Assembly: GCA_003342895.1 (NCBI GenBank) | Contig: PTFA01000055.1 | Location: forward strand, 3,565,629-3,629,628 | DNA from: Casuarius casuarius | Taxonomy: Eukaryota; Chordata; Aves; Casuariiformes; Casuariidae | DNA: 64,000 nt | Reading direction: 5' to 3' | In this document: piece by piece, positions 52,221 through 64,000 of the stretch | Numbering within the stretch: position 1 is the stretch's first letter | Layout: each line of letters opens with the position of its first letter | Notes under the pieces: generated by a model | What the model was told of the DNA's origin: nothing | Seen by the model: the letters and a program-made list of their open reading frames with translations, nothing else | Database searches by the model: none | Made by a program: the position numbers and the translations under genes

Positions 52221-52292
52221 TGCAGCCATCAGCAAAGGCAGCTCCAGTCTGTTCTATTGCCAACAGAGTATTTATGAATGGTCTATATGCCT

Positions 52293-52301
52293 TTATTTAT
52301 A
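52293..52301 (+). promoter_or_regulatory. AU-rich element nonamer in RAB3C 3' UTR
   Basis: TTATTTATA fits the UUAUUUA(U/A)(U/A) instability nonamer. It lies 73 nt after the stop codon amid further ATTTA-like sequence. Function is inferred. Confidence 0.35.
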
Positions 52302-52362
52302 CTGTCTTATTAATTTATTTGGGAGAAAAGTCTTTTATTTTACATCAGCAGCTGGTCAAGTA

Positions 52363-52370
52363 TGTATATA
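52363..52370 (+). promoter_or_regulatory. Pumilio response element in RAB3C 3' UTR
   Basis: TGTATATA is a perfect UGUANAUA Pumilio motif, about 140 nt after the stop. A second copy sits at 56583-56590 if the UTR extends that far. An 8-mer occurs by chance fairly often in AT-rich DNA. Confidence 0.35.
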
Positions 52371-52869
52371 GAGATGTTATCATTAGTTTGTGACAATGAT
52401 CCTTTTTTAGCATCTGGCTTTTGCATGCAGGATGGCTATTAGTTTCTCTTTTCTTTTTATTGTTTTACATTACACTTACTTCAGCTGGTGCCATGTCCTC
52501 AGACCACATTTGCCTAGAATTGATTCTTGCTTCATCAGTTTCGAATTATATGCTTGAATCCTTAGGGTAGTGGCCAAGGTATTTCAGAATAAGCTTCCTG
52601 AAGCCACTTATATTTTTTCCTGACTGAAAATCAATTTAGAAATATTACTCTAGTGAGCTAATTGCTCATTCTGTCCAGATCATTTGTACAAGGGACACTT
52701 CCTGGAGCATAATGCCTTTGCAATTCTGGGCTCACTTATGTTACACACCGTGACTGCTTGGAAACTGCAGGAGTTAGGAAGGACAAACCTCCAGCCTTCC
52801 TGGGCCCAAAGCCCCCAAATTTACAGCAAGGAACACTTGTGTGAGTTTCCAGCTAAGTATGGGTGTTCA

Positions 52870-52972
52870 GTCCAGATCCTCAGAGATATTAGGTACTTCA
52901 TCCTGTTTAGATAGCAACTATATTTACATTTCCTTGGGAACCGCATGCCTAGTATCTTTCTGAAACTGGACT
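52870..52972. repeat. Palindromic MITE-like element in RAB3C 3' UTR
   Basis: The left arm AGTCCAGATCCTCAGAGATA, continuing TTAGGTAC, matches the reverse complement of the right arm AGTCCAGTTTCAGAAAGATA, continuing CTAGGCAT. The whole is about 103 bp and resembles 'ccagatcctcaaaggtatttaggca' type palindromes of sauropsids. It lies about 650 nt after the stop codon, so it is probably transcribed in the RAB3C mRNA. Confidence 0.5.
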
Positions 52973-53062
52973 TCATTTCTGAATCCATCACTAGAGAGAA
53001 CCTGCCAAGACCTGCCCCGGTAGAGGGCTGACTAGCTCTTTTCAGTTCTACCTGCATTAGAT

Positions 53063-53068
53063 AATAAA
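53063..53068 (+). terminator. Candidate proximal poly(A) signal
   Basis: This is the first AATAAA after the stop codon. A T/G-rich stretch (TCTTGTCATGTTGCTGTC) follows at about 53131-53148, roughly 65 nt downstream, which is slightly far for a downstream element. Further AATAAA copies lie at 53369-53374, 53404-53409 and 53446-53451. Confidence 0.35.
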
Positions 53069-54764
53069 GTTCTGCTATTACCCCTGACAAAGCCAACTCC
53101 ATTATGCTCAGTTATTCATAGCCAAAAACTGTCTTGTCATGTTGCTGTCAAACCTGTGTATTTAAGCTTTCAGGAATTTCATCTTCCATTCAGTCCCTGA
53201 GAGCTATCACTACACTGACTACAAAGGCCCCATGGTTCACCTCATACCCATCATAGAGATGCTGCTGATGTCAGTGAGTTGGAATTTGATCTCATTTTTA
53301 CTTTGCTGAAGATATTTTTTTTGACAAGACAATCAGAAATTCACAAGATTTTTAAAAGTTTTAGGAGTAATAAATAATTGTCAACATTTCTGGAGTTAGA
53401 CTGAATAAAATCATAAAAATCAGCAAAAGGTTGTGAAGACAGCAGAATAAAGTCCACAACTTCTTTCTCTAGTAAAGTGTTAAAAATAGTCATATGTCAC
53501 AATGCTAAAAAGTACTCACTCTAGTAATTAGCAGCAGTTTCTTACATCTGTGCCCTGTGGTACACTGCATTATTTGGGTCACAGTGACATTTTTTAACTA
53601 AATGGCATAATTGAGAAAGCATTAACTGTGTTATTGGTCCTGTTAGACCGGCTTTAGGACTAGGTTGACATTTCTCAAACTGTCTGCAACAGGGAAAAAA
53701 AAGGAAGACAGGTTGAGTAGATTGAATAGGTTGAATAGGTTGGCTTTTGCAGCCGTGAGTTTCACAGCAGTCCTGAGTGTTTTGCTATAAATTTTGGTCA
53801 GATTTAGACAAGAAGCATCATGATCTCAGTAGCCCTCCTTTCAGTTCTCAGCTGCAACCTGGCTATTGTAGAGAAACCCCCAAACCACAGTCTTTTTGGA
53901 AGTAATTTACTGTCGCTTCCCCAAACGTTCTGAAACTTTAGTGTGAGTTCTGGGGGAACTAGCAGGATTGGGATTTTCAGTTCTACTTCAAATTATGTCT
54001 TGGTCTGTTTGATAGCGGAGGATTTCCAAAAGCAGTCTGTGTCAGTCTAATTCTGTTCCTACTAACTTCTGTGGTAGAACAGCAATTTTCTTAAATGAAA
54101 ACAGGGTTACCCAATACTGAACACTTTCAGAAATCCCATCCCTTATCAAGATGAAGATTTAAACACGCAGTCACACATATTTGATAGCCGCTGACTATAA
54201 GCTAGTCATTGGAGAAGGCAGAAGCAGGATTTGGTAAGATCTCTAATCTAACCACAGCTGTAGCACAGTTCTGTCAAGAGCAAGTTCCAGGCTAGCAAAA
54301 GACATATTTTAGCGATACAAGAGGGCTGGATCATTAAATTGACTACCTGGGATAATATATCCAAAACTGTTTTCAGCCTCATCACAATTCCCTGTGGAAA
54401 AGCACTCACATGATAAAACCCAGTACACTTTGCACTAATTTGTTGTCACTCTCAGCACAGAAATAGGACTGAACATCATGGGAGTCAGCCACAGGTCACC
54501 ACTTCAGCTGAGGTTTGGTCAGATACAGCAGTTGAGACACAGAGCACGTCACATTTCTGAGAGACTAGACGCCTCTTGGCAGAGGGTCCTGAGCTCCATA
54601 GTGCCAGCTGAACTAATACCGCACAACCCATTTTCTGAGTTACGATCTAGACTAATAAATACTATTATAGTGGCAGGCTAATCCAGTGCATGGCTAGTAC
54701 ACCAGCCTTGTCATGCTCTGACAGTGTCTTGCTTGCTGCACGATCCAACCAGTGCAGAGAAAAT

Positions 54765-54850
54765 GCCCAGGGAGCCCCGGGGAGCGCGGCCGCGCCGGCG
54801 GTGCTGCCTGGCCTGCCACCGGCAGCCAGCAAGCCCTGCAGAGCTGAACC
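54765..54850. other. Isolated CpG-rich GC patch
   Basis: A GC-only core of about 27 bp (centred on 54790) contains GCGGCCGC and several CpG, in otherwise AT-rich sequence 2.5 kb after the RAB3C stop. It is far too short for a CpG island by usual criteria. No gene is visible; overlapping short ORFs on both strands merely reflect the lack of stops in GC-rich DNA. Confidence 0.5.
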
Positions 54851-57800
54851 TGCACATGCATGTTGGCAATTCGGATAGGAGTTCATGTACACAGATGTCC
54901 TGGTCCTTACAGCGCAATTAACATGTTACTCTATCAGTTCTTTACTGTTGGTTTGACTTATTTAAACCTGTTTGTTTGGTGTTTGAAATACATACAAGCT
55001 AGCCTGATTTTCTGTCAAAAAATACTCTCTCTCTGAACTGCTGTGTACGTGACTGTTACCTGGGACTGTTTGTTCCTTTGTGCTTATCCTTAATGTATGC
55101 ATAGAGAAACTACCTGAGCAACTACATATATGTGGCCTTTCCAGAGCATCAGTCTGAAAAATTAGGTTTTCTTCCCAGTCTGCTCAGCTCTGTATATCCA
55201 GCTGTACTGCCTGCACCTTCTTTATTTTAGGAATGAAGTGCTATTTTCTGGTGCACAAAGTCTGCTGGAGTTTGATCCTAACTTTGAGAATGCTTTGAGT
55301 TCAATTGTTTTTTTAGGAAAAAAATGGTTGTACAAATTCTATATCTGATGATGACAGCTTTGCTTCTTCAACAGCAGACAAATGATGCTGTACTTGTATA
55401 TCAAAACAGACCCAAAAAACTTCAAAAACCAGTCTCCCCCCAAACTACTCTTTACTGCATTCATTTCTGAGAGACAAGTTTTGTGACTGGCATTTTTTAA
55501 GGGCATCAACTAAATAGTTGTTCTGCTGTTAGGGCAGTTCCTCCTTGGCCTGTTTCATAGGCAGACTTACAGCACACAAGCCAAGTTCCTCTTCAGCATG
55601 ACTCGTTCAGATTTTGTGGCATAAAACCATGAGGATGTAAATCCTCATAGGCATACCTTCAGGGGGTGTAAAGCAACATACCTTCACTTACGCCAACCCA
55701 GGGCATGAATTTTGTTGATTTACAGCATTTAATCCGTACACATAGTCTCTTCAGTACAGTTTGACTCCAAATTCTCTAAGGTTCTTCATCTGTAAGGTCT
55801 CGATTCAAGAGGCAACTTGGTTTCAAAGTTTGGATGTTTTTTGTCAGTTTTCTTTATTAAATGAGTGGGGAAAATGCACTTCATCCTTGTTATTTAAGCT
55901 TTTTTCTTTTTTTCTTCTTTTTAACCTTGTTTATACATGGATGCTCATTTAAGCCGAAATTGCAACTACACATGTATAGCATGCATATACAGCTGTAGGT
56001 CTTTGACACTCATTCAGTTCCCACTGCTACTTGTTCATGCTCAGCGCAGCCTTCCCTAAATACCAGAGTGGAATTTAACCAGAAATTCTCATTAGCACTA
56101 GAAATCACCTGGGTTAAATTTGCAGACTGTAGGATTATTATCATCCATAGTTCCAGCAGGCGTAAATGGCACATCATTTGTAGTGCAAGGTACCTGGTAT
56201 TTGATTTTGGGGGGGAAGCATAAATCCTAACCTTCCCATAAATTCAGGATCATGCGTAACATGCAGAAATAAAAGCTAGGGGTTGTTTGACTACTTTCAG
56301 TGATAAATTTCCTTGAGTAATCCTGACATGTACCTGCAACTGGTGTTAAATGAAATCTGTTTGTGTTGTAATTCTCATTTAATATTGTCAATAATGTCAG
56401 ATATGTCGTGGTTCAGTTGGACTGTCAGAATGTGTAACTTATATACTAGTGTTTGTGGAACTGAAATGTCTTAAATGTTGCATGAAAATATGTTATAAAA
56501 ATAGATATGTTTTCTATTTTTTGAATACCTCAAAACTGAGGGATCATGGGCCAATAAGTGCAATATTTAATGACTTACTCAGTGTATATAAACTTGTGTG
56601 AAAGGGAGAAGTGTCATGTATGTGTGATAAGCTGTTGATGATGCCTGTGTGGCTTAAAAGTTTTCTAGTAGCTGTATGTGTCTTGTAGTAAAATTTATGT
56701 AGTAAATGCTTTACCAGTGTAGTGTAAGAATACTCTATTCTTAAGTCATTTAAACTATTTTTCATATGTAAGACAATGGTAAAAGATATCTGTATGTTTA
56801 CTGCAAGTGCATGTCAATTTTACTTTTAGAATCGTGAGTGTCCTTTTCGAAAATGATAATGTTATATCGACAGTAGTGGGGCAATGCTTTCAGCCAGAAG
56901 ATACTTGTAGCCATTTCTATCCTATCTGCATAGATTTTTAAAGCATGTTCTCCAGAAGCATTAAAGGAACCCTCCTGGCACTCAGCACTTACAGAGAGTT
57001 ATTTACTCCTAAAAGAACCGGTTACATGCTCTGTCTGCCTCTAATGCACAATATCATGTGAACATGTTTTCCTTTATCTGATACAGTTAAGATATAATAC
57101 TTACCTGAAATATTGAATATGAGTATCCAGGACTCTTGCAAATGACTTGGTGAGCTGCAGTGGATGCTTTGAGTTCACATTTTTGGGAACAGTTTGCAAG
57201 TCACAGTCAAAACGGTCCAGCACAGTGGATGGTGACCTTAATCAATCTCCTCTGTCCGTTAAGTTTCTTAACTCTCTTTAGATCCTAAAGGCAGAAGATA
57301 TATTCCTAAAAATGCTGACCCAGACTCTTCACTCACCAGTTACCCAGCTCTCAGTGTCGAGTAACCCCACTGTTAGCAGTAAAGTTGCAGTACAGATGGG
57401 AACAAAATGCAGCCCAGAATCCAACCATGAAATGAAAAGGAGACATCCAAGCATTTCTTTTTCCTTTCCTGTTAGCCTTCCATATTTTTAATAATTCTTT
57501 AAGCATGTGAGTAAGTCTGTCTCTATTCAGCAAAACCCTTAAGTACATTTGTGACTTTAAACCCTGAATTTCTGGACTGCCAGTGGTTCTCAGCTGTGCC
57601 TAGGGACTCTGCAGAGAGGAAGCTAATTCTGTTAATTCTTGCTGCATCTCTGGTTTCACAGGAACAAGCCATGTGCTCTGGGGATTTTCTAAATGGAGAC
57701 AGGCCACTGAATCTAGGCCAAAGGGAGTAACAGTTTTTGCTGAACAATTTTCATAACAAATTGTTTTCATTAGTACCATGCTAAAAGGTGCATAAGTAGA

Positions 57801-58777
57801 TTTTTGAGTTTGATCTGATACATTTTTGTGACAATATGTACAAAGTTGACTTAGTTTTTAAGTTTTTTTTTTAATTAACCTGATCAGGAAAAGAACCAAA
57901 CTCTAAGGCCTGCTGGAAACCAGTAGCATAGTTTCCTTTGCTATATCGTCAAATAATTTCTCTGAGCAAGCAAAATAGCCAGATTGCATTAAGGAGCACA
58001 CAACAGCACTCACTATGGCCTGAGCAGCTCTTAAAAATGCTTCCTTGTTTCTATACCATGAGGCCATGAAACCATCTACAAAATTTAATAGACCAGAGTG
58101 AAATGAAAATATGTTTTGAAAAAGATTTAGGATTACTTAATGAAAATAAGAAAATTTTGGATGTCTTTGCAGCTGAGCAGCAGACAAAGTAACAGTCATA
58201 ATATGAGGTACAACTTAAATATAGATATACAGGCTGCCACAGGACTGAGGATGCATTACCTAGATTTTTTACTGCTAAGTGACCTGACTGTTCAAGGGCT
58301 GGCAGATAATTTTACCTGGTATTTTTATTATTCCTCATAGACATGTGATTACATAAACAAAAACAAATGCTTATCTCCAAAATATGTAGCTGTTCTGGCT
58401 CCCTCAAGCTAACTTACTTGCTGAATATTTCTTGAAGAAAAGTTGAAGTACTTGCTTAGAATACATTTGTGAGGGGGTGAGCCTCAATCCATCCCTCCTC
58501 CCCCAGCTATTACTGCAATATAGTGACTGTGGTTCTAAAAAATATGTTAGTTTAAAATGCTGCTGGGTGACAAATGTTGTGAATCTTCTGCATACATCCA
58601 TGGGAGCTCTTGTCTGAACGTGAAGTACAAGTTTTATCCACGTGCAGAGTTTTAATTATATGTGGAAGTAGAGACTGTGTATTCCATTGGATAGTCTGTT
58701 TGTATGTGACTTCTGTATACCAAGTGGATTTTATTTGTTTATTTTTTGTTGGAGGTTTTTTTTCCTTTTGCGATTAC

Positions 58778-58783
58778 AATAAA
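58778..58783 (+). terminator. Candidate distal poly(A) signal
   Basis: AATAAA is preceded by a U-rich region (58729-58768) and followed about 35 nt later by CAGTTGTTGTGACATGG, a GU-rich downstream element. By context this is the most canonical cleavage site in the 3' region. Other AATAAA copies at 54654-54659 and 56268-56273 look weaker. Confidence 0.4.
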
Positions 58784-58899
58784 TATTCAAGAGATTATAT
58801 TCACGAATTTCTCAGTTGTTGTGACATGGTCTTACCCTTCTCCTCCCTCGGGCTTTTCTTTTTTTTTTTTAGTAACAAAAAGCTGTGAGAAAATTACTT

Positions 58900-61800
58900 C
58901 ATTTGTGACAAAATAGTGGACAACAATACCACATCTGTAGCAGTTCATTTCAGGACTCTCCTTCAGTACCATTGATGGGTATTAGTTCTATCTTCATCCT
59001 ATAGAATTCGTTGGAAATTTTGCTCTAGGATTGTGTAGGAGAAAGACTGCGCATTTGCCTACCAAAAGTGCAGAGCACAGGCCACCATGGGACATGGTGC
59101 TAACTTACCACATTCATTTCATATACGCAAATTGATAAAAGGTTTTGTTGCTGTGCAGCAGGGTGTTTAAAGTAAACTAAGAAGCTCTTATAAAACATTC
59201 CTGGAGAGGTAAAAAGGAGAAGGTTTGCCCTGATGTCTGGGTACTTCGCCTGAAAGCTACCTGCACTGTCTGGACCTTTGGTGTACAGCACTGTGCTTGT
59301 CACAGCGCGATGTCCCAGTTCCCGCAGTGCTCAGGCTGAAGAGTCTGTGAGAAACAGTGTTGGGGCAGCCTACGTGCTGGCCCTTTTGCATGAGGTGAAG
59401 GTTTTTCTTTTTGCTTTTCACTGTGTAAGTTATTAACCAGCACCTGGCTGGAAGCTGTTATTATTTGGCCAGATAAGCTTAGGCTGTGTGATCCATCTTA
59501 ATTGCTGGGGTGGTATTTCACACACATTGTGGTATAACACTGTCCAGGAATTGCTTTTTTCTAGACACGCAGACATCCTTGTACTTGCTTGAGCCCTACT
59601 GTGACTTTTTCTCTTTTTTACCTTCCCTCCACGTAAGTCCTAATCTTGCGCCTTATCTGTTGAGCAGGTCACGCTCACCATCCCATGTCCCACCAGCTCC
59701 TGCTCTCAATCCTACAGCTTCCAGGAGTCCGCTAGCAAACTCCTTTAGCTCATGGTCCCCCCTCACTATTCCACTATGTTTTGATCAAGTTCTCCAGCTC
59801 TTCTAGGGTATTTACATCTCATCTGCAGAGGAAACATTGCCCAGTGAATGCCCAGTTCTCCCTTAACATGAAGGGTTTACTAGTACATTGTGCTGGACCT
59901 TGTATCTCTAAGCAGATTTTGTTGAGGGGTCTAGCTGTGTGGCTCACTGCCCCGGCTCTTAGTGCTTTGCTTTCTGGCACTGGTTCATGTCATTGTACCA
60001 CCTCTGGGAATGAAACTCCCTTGCTCCTCCATCCACTTTCCTCCTGCCGTTGTCCTGTGAGATCGGTCCTAATATAGCTGCTCTGCCTGCTAGGGTGAGG
60101 GAAGACAAGAGAATGAGGGGTGGAAGGGGTAGGATGGGGGAAGGGAACAGACTGAATTCTGATTGGTACCCTGGAATTAGGGAATTGCTGTATTTTTGAA
60201 TATGTCATGTCTTTTAACACATGGGACTAGACTAGAGAAAATCACAGCTGGGTAGATGGTATGGTGATCTACTACGAAAAAAACTGTTTCAATGACAGGT
60301 GTTTCTTGCTCAAGAGAACCCATTTTATCTTATTTCCAGTCAGAAGCCTGGGGCCAGAGCTTGGAAAGTTGCCAACTGCCAAAGCAAAAGATGTCAGCAA
60401 AGATATCGGAAAGGGGAGATAGATAAGAAGTGAAGATTCATGACTGAGTAAGGCAGGGCAAATGAGTGTGATTTCACAGTGAAGAGGGGCTGGATGATTT
60501 AGCAAGGGCATCCACCAAAATCAAGAAGGACAAACTGTGGGCTCACACATGACTGAAAAAATGCTGCAGGTTAATCAGAGAACTAAGACCGGTAAGTGCA
60601 GGGAGGGTTGGTTATATTTGTATAGATCTGCGCAACTCTTGAGCTGTAAAGTGAAAAACAAAGGTGTCTTCAGAAATCTTATGACACGTCTTGCTATATG
60701 TGTGTGCGTGCGTTTGCACCTATGCAAACTCCTGAAGAGCTAACCTGTAAACCATCAGATTCACAGCTTACCTGGTGAACATTAGGAAAGGGCGTGTTTT
60801 AAGCCATAGTGAACTCAGGTCATCAGTGGCAGGCACAGGAGACAGGAAGCTGGACTGAGGTCCTATCATCCGTGATGTGCCAGGCGAGGGTCTGCTTAGT
60901 GCATGGTCCCAAAGTGCCTGGGGTCCGTCTGGGCTCGAGAGGCTGGAGGCGTAGCAGGACAAGCAGATGCCCCAGCCCAACGGCTGACCAGCCCCAGGTG
61001 AGAGCTCAGGCAGCTCTGCCAGCCGGTGCAGGAGAAGGACAACCACACCAGAGACCTTTCCAACAGTGGAAGAAAGGGTGGAAGGGCCAAAACCCACTCC
61101 TAATCCCTGTCATTAGGAAGATAAGAGCCATCTTCTTGGAGGGTTAGAAATTGTAGGGCTACGCTGTTCTTCCTTAGTAACAACTGCCCCAAGGAAGGAT
61201 ACTTCCTCTAAGCAGGAACATGCTCCCCTGAGGAGATATCTCCTGTTCTGCATACCAAAGCATGCAAAAAAGGACCCTGGGCAGGTGAACGATCAGCAGG
61301 ACACAGAGACCTAATGAGGTGGTGCAGTCAGCCTGCTACGCCCTGGCTGGACACAGACATGAGTATGCTCATGCCAGAGTAACCTTGTTCTGTGGCCGGT
61401 GCTGGGGTGCTGGGTTTTCTGAGGCCCCAGGAAGTGTTTATGCACTTGTTTTAAACCAGTACTTCTGGTTAGAAAATAAGTCTATAAATAGCTCTAGAAT
61501 CATTTGGGGATGCCACACAGGATGTCTGCCTTTAGCCAGCCTCTTAAAGCTTTAATGTTTAAACAAGGTTTTGGGAAAGTAACTTCAGGCAGCCATTTTT
61601 TAAAACCCTACCCTGCTTTTCTTTCATGAAGATGTACTGTAAGAGGAAAGCTGGCTACAGCATGTCTGCACTGTTACTGTTATCTTTAGTATTCAACAAG
61701 CAAGAAAAGATCAAGCCTCTGACCCCAATACTACACAATCCACTGTACAGGAATTATCGCAGGTCTGCAATGCAACACCTCTCCCCAAAGGGAGCGTGCA

Positions 61801-64000
61801 GCAGCTTGTGCTGCTCCACACGCTCTGAACCAAAATTGCCTTGGGAACAGGGAGGGAGCGATTAGCTCAGGCAACATCTGGTGGGTGTTTGAGGTGGAAT
61901 TTTCCTTCAGGCCATCTCTTCCATTTCCACTGGGGAACAACATCAAAAATTGTGCAGAAAATAAAGCCCATTTCAAATTACAGTTTGTTTTATCTGCTTA
62001 GCAATTAACAAGAGAAAGAGTTGTTCTCTGGCATCTTCCTTGGATGAAGGCACATAACCATCCACATGCCACCTGGCAAACCAGCAAAACACATTTTACT
62101 GTGTAACTGAAGCAGCACACAACAAATGTGCTTTGTGTCCATGCAGTGTATAAACATCTGCACTAATGTTACTGACAAGCACAATTCCTGTCACCTCTCA
62201 GGAAACGGGGAACACGGACCATCTACAAGGATGGAGGTACTTCTTCAGCTCTCTTCCTTCACCCCTGTGGTGACAGCACTCACCTCCACTTTGCAGCACA
62301 GGGAAAGGGCTGCCCTGGCCCTGCTCCAGCCTGGCCATGGCCTTCTCCAGAGCTGCGGTTTCAAACACGTGCTGGCTGGGTGATGTAGCACTAGGGAGGA
62401 AGGCAAATGCGCAAGAGGTCTCCTATTTCCATCCATGTTTTAAAAGAAAAAAGAGTCTCCACTTTATCAGTTCCTCAGGTGGCCATCTCAAGCCTGCTAG
62501 ATGGTACCAAGACTCAGGGCATATGCAGGATTTCAGACATATCCTTCCTTTCTGTGCCTCCTGCACTTTTGGCCAGCAGGCTGGCTGCTCTCAGCTCTCT
62601 TCTCAGGTGCCACCCTGTCCACACCTCGGGTTTTAGGGAATGAAAGCAGGTACTTTGGGATGCAAAAGCATTCCTTCGGGATGAGGCTTCCAGCCTGCAA
62701 GTTGGGTGCCCAGTTCCCTTTCTGAATGTGACCCCAACTTTTCTTCCACCAATCACTTTCCCAAAATACAACAGTAGAGAGCTTTCCAATTGTATTAGCA
62801 GATAATGGTTTCGTTATTACATTTCAGAGGGAGCTAGAAAGGCAACTTATTAACTTGCTAAACACTCTCTGTTGCATTATCAATCTTTGCTAAAGGTAGT
62901 CCCCTCGCACACAGTCCCATAATGCAGAAATCACTAACACAGTGCTGACGGTGTCTGCTGACTGTTCCCAAAATGAAATGGAGGAATCACAGAACTTCAT
63001 TTTGGAGACTCACTGGCAGGAGAACTTCCCTCTGCACTGAATTCACTAATGACCTGACATCGCAAACTCATTTCTGTCACCTTGTTGGAGTCAGCTGCCT
63101 CACCGCTAGACAAATAGGTGATTTTCCTCCCTTTGACTGCTTATATTCAGAAGAGAAATTGTGACCTTTTTTGTGCTGGGATTCTGGGAAGTGATTGTTG
63201 TTTTTGAAAATGAAGTACAGATCAAATAACCAAAAGAGCTATTCACTGTGCCAGGAAAGGTATGGACAAATGCTACATGCGAATAATGAGCCACGCACTG
63301 CATGTGTGCATAATTACAGGAGTCAAGCCACAGCAGAAAAAGGCAGCTGGACCTGCATGGTTTTGATGACCACAGATACCTCATCAAGCTCAGCAAAGCT
63401 GCATCCAAGTATGAGCAACAGAAACTATGATCTTGTGGGCCGCCACTCTTTCCTGATTGTCTGTTTGTCTTGAGCCACCCTTTAGCCACCCTTTAGGTTC
63501 CAGCCATGAGGTTCATGTACACTGTATTTGCTTGCGCTTTCCAGACAGGTGTTGTTACATCACAAAAAGTGTGGACTCCCACAGCTCAGCTGATGGTTTC
63601 ATCTCGTAATGCTAAAAGTAAGAAGGTCTGGGGAAAGGGCAGGGAAAGGGAAGGAGGAGTGTAGGTCTGTGAGAGATGCACAAAATGTTGGCGTAAAAAA
63701 ATACTCTTCAGGAGTAGGAGTAAAATTAGTAAATTAGGACTGATCCAGTCCCTTCTTCCATTTTAGAGGTCCAAGGCTTCCGGCAAGTCAAAGCCCTCAT
63801 GTGTGCATTTGGTAAAGTTTGCTATGGGGCTTAAATGCAAGCCTGGGTACAGAGGTCACCTCTGCTGGGAGGAAGGGGCTTCACAGGAAAAGTCACCTGA
63901 TGAAACCCCTTGCTACTGTGGTCAGTGTGTGGCCAGTCCCCAAATTAGCCCCGTTATTTCGGCATGACATTGAACTGCACTGCGCTGTCTGTGCTTGAAG
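58900..64000. other. Downstream intergenic sequence
   Basis: No exon of a neighbouring gene is recognisable. In mammals the next gene is PDE4D in opposite orientation (established synteny); none of its catalytic-domain or C-terminal coding sequence is seen. Somewhat higher GC at 59200-62600 produces longer chance ORFs. A small 11-bp tandem duplication (GCCACCCTTTA twice) is at about 63474-63495. Confidence 0.5.

Larger units (their letters stand above)
52221..58800 (+). other. RAB3C: RAB3C 3' UTR (extent uncertain; could run to about 58.8 kb)
   Basis: The sequence after the stop is AT-rich and has no further coding exon. It carries UTR-type motifs: an AU-rich nonamer TTATTTATA at 52293-52301, Pumilio sites TGTATATA at 52363-52370 and 56583-56590, and an 8-mer GTGCAATA at 56558-56565 that fits the miR-25/92 seed. 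Several AATAAA hexamers are possible ends. The proximal choice (53063) gives a UTR near 0.85 kb; the distal one (58778), with U-rich sequence before it and a GU-rich stretch after it, gives about 6.6 kb. The coordinates given are the outer limit, not a demonstrated end. Confidence 0.45.

Noticed and set aside
60809..61147. 112-codon + strand ORF and its antisense partners
   Set aside because: Higher local GC lowers stop frequency on both strands; no family and no splice context for a neighbouring gene.
1..64000. Search for CRISPR arrays, bacterial operons, intact retroviral genes, rRNA or functional tRNA genes
   Set aside because: None seen. The window is an ordinary vertebrate gene region.

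Overview
This is a piece of a vertebrate nuclear genome, most likely from a bird or a close sauropsid relative. The evidence is one intron-rich gene spread thinly over tens of kilobases, few repeats, decayed CR1-type LINE fragments in antisense, and several short palindromic repeat remnants of a kind I associate with sauropsid genomes. There are no operons, no CRISPR array and no intact mobile element.

The only gene I can support is the 3' half of RAB3C, a synaptic-vesicle small GTPase, on the + strand. Two coding exons are visible: a 125-nt exon at 39470-39594 and the terminal exon, coding part 52033-52220. Their reading phases fit each other and the Rab3 family. Together they encode about 103 C-terminal residues: the G4 motif NKCD, the G5 motif SAK, the hypervariable tail and the CxC double-prenylation end (CGC). 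No preceding exon is recognisable in the 39.5 kb upstream, so positions 1-39469 appear to be one very long intron. Intron 4 is 12,438 bp.

Layout: 1-39469, upstream intron with a 23-bp fold-back hairpin near 5.7 kb, a G16 tract touching a consensus donor site at 6.47 kb, a long antisense CR1 LINE remnant at about 13.9-15.3 kb, a second antisense reverse-transcriptase remnant at 19.3-19.5 kb, a tRNA/SINE-like fragment at 26.1 kb, palindromic MITE-like remnants at 27.4 and 35.4 kb, and a possible Gag-like minus-strand ORF at 34.1-34.6 kb. 39470-39594, exon 4. 39595-52032, intron 4 with a G-quadruplex motif, another MITE-like element, two further CR1 scraps and the longest ORF of the window (242 codons, no recognised domain). 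52033-52220, last coding exon. From 52221 on, a probably long 3' UTR with Pumilio and AU-rich motifs, candidate poly(A) signals from 53.06 to 58.78 kb, then intergenic DNA to 64000.

I found no convincing new biological system. The best leads are a strong decoy 3' splice site before the last exon whose use would end the protein exactly at the normal exon border, the fold-back hairpin, a Ser-to-Phe difference in the RAB3C GTPase domain, the Gag-like ORF, and a distal poly(A) site that would give a 3' UTR of about 6.6 kb.
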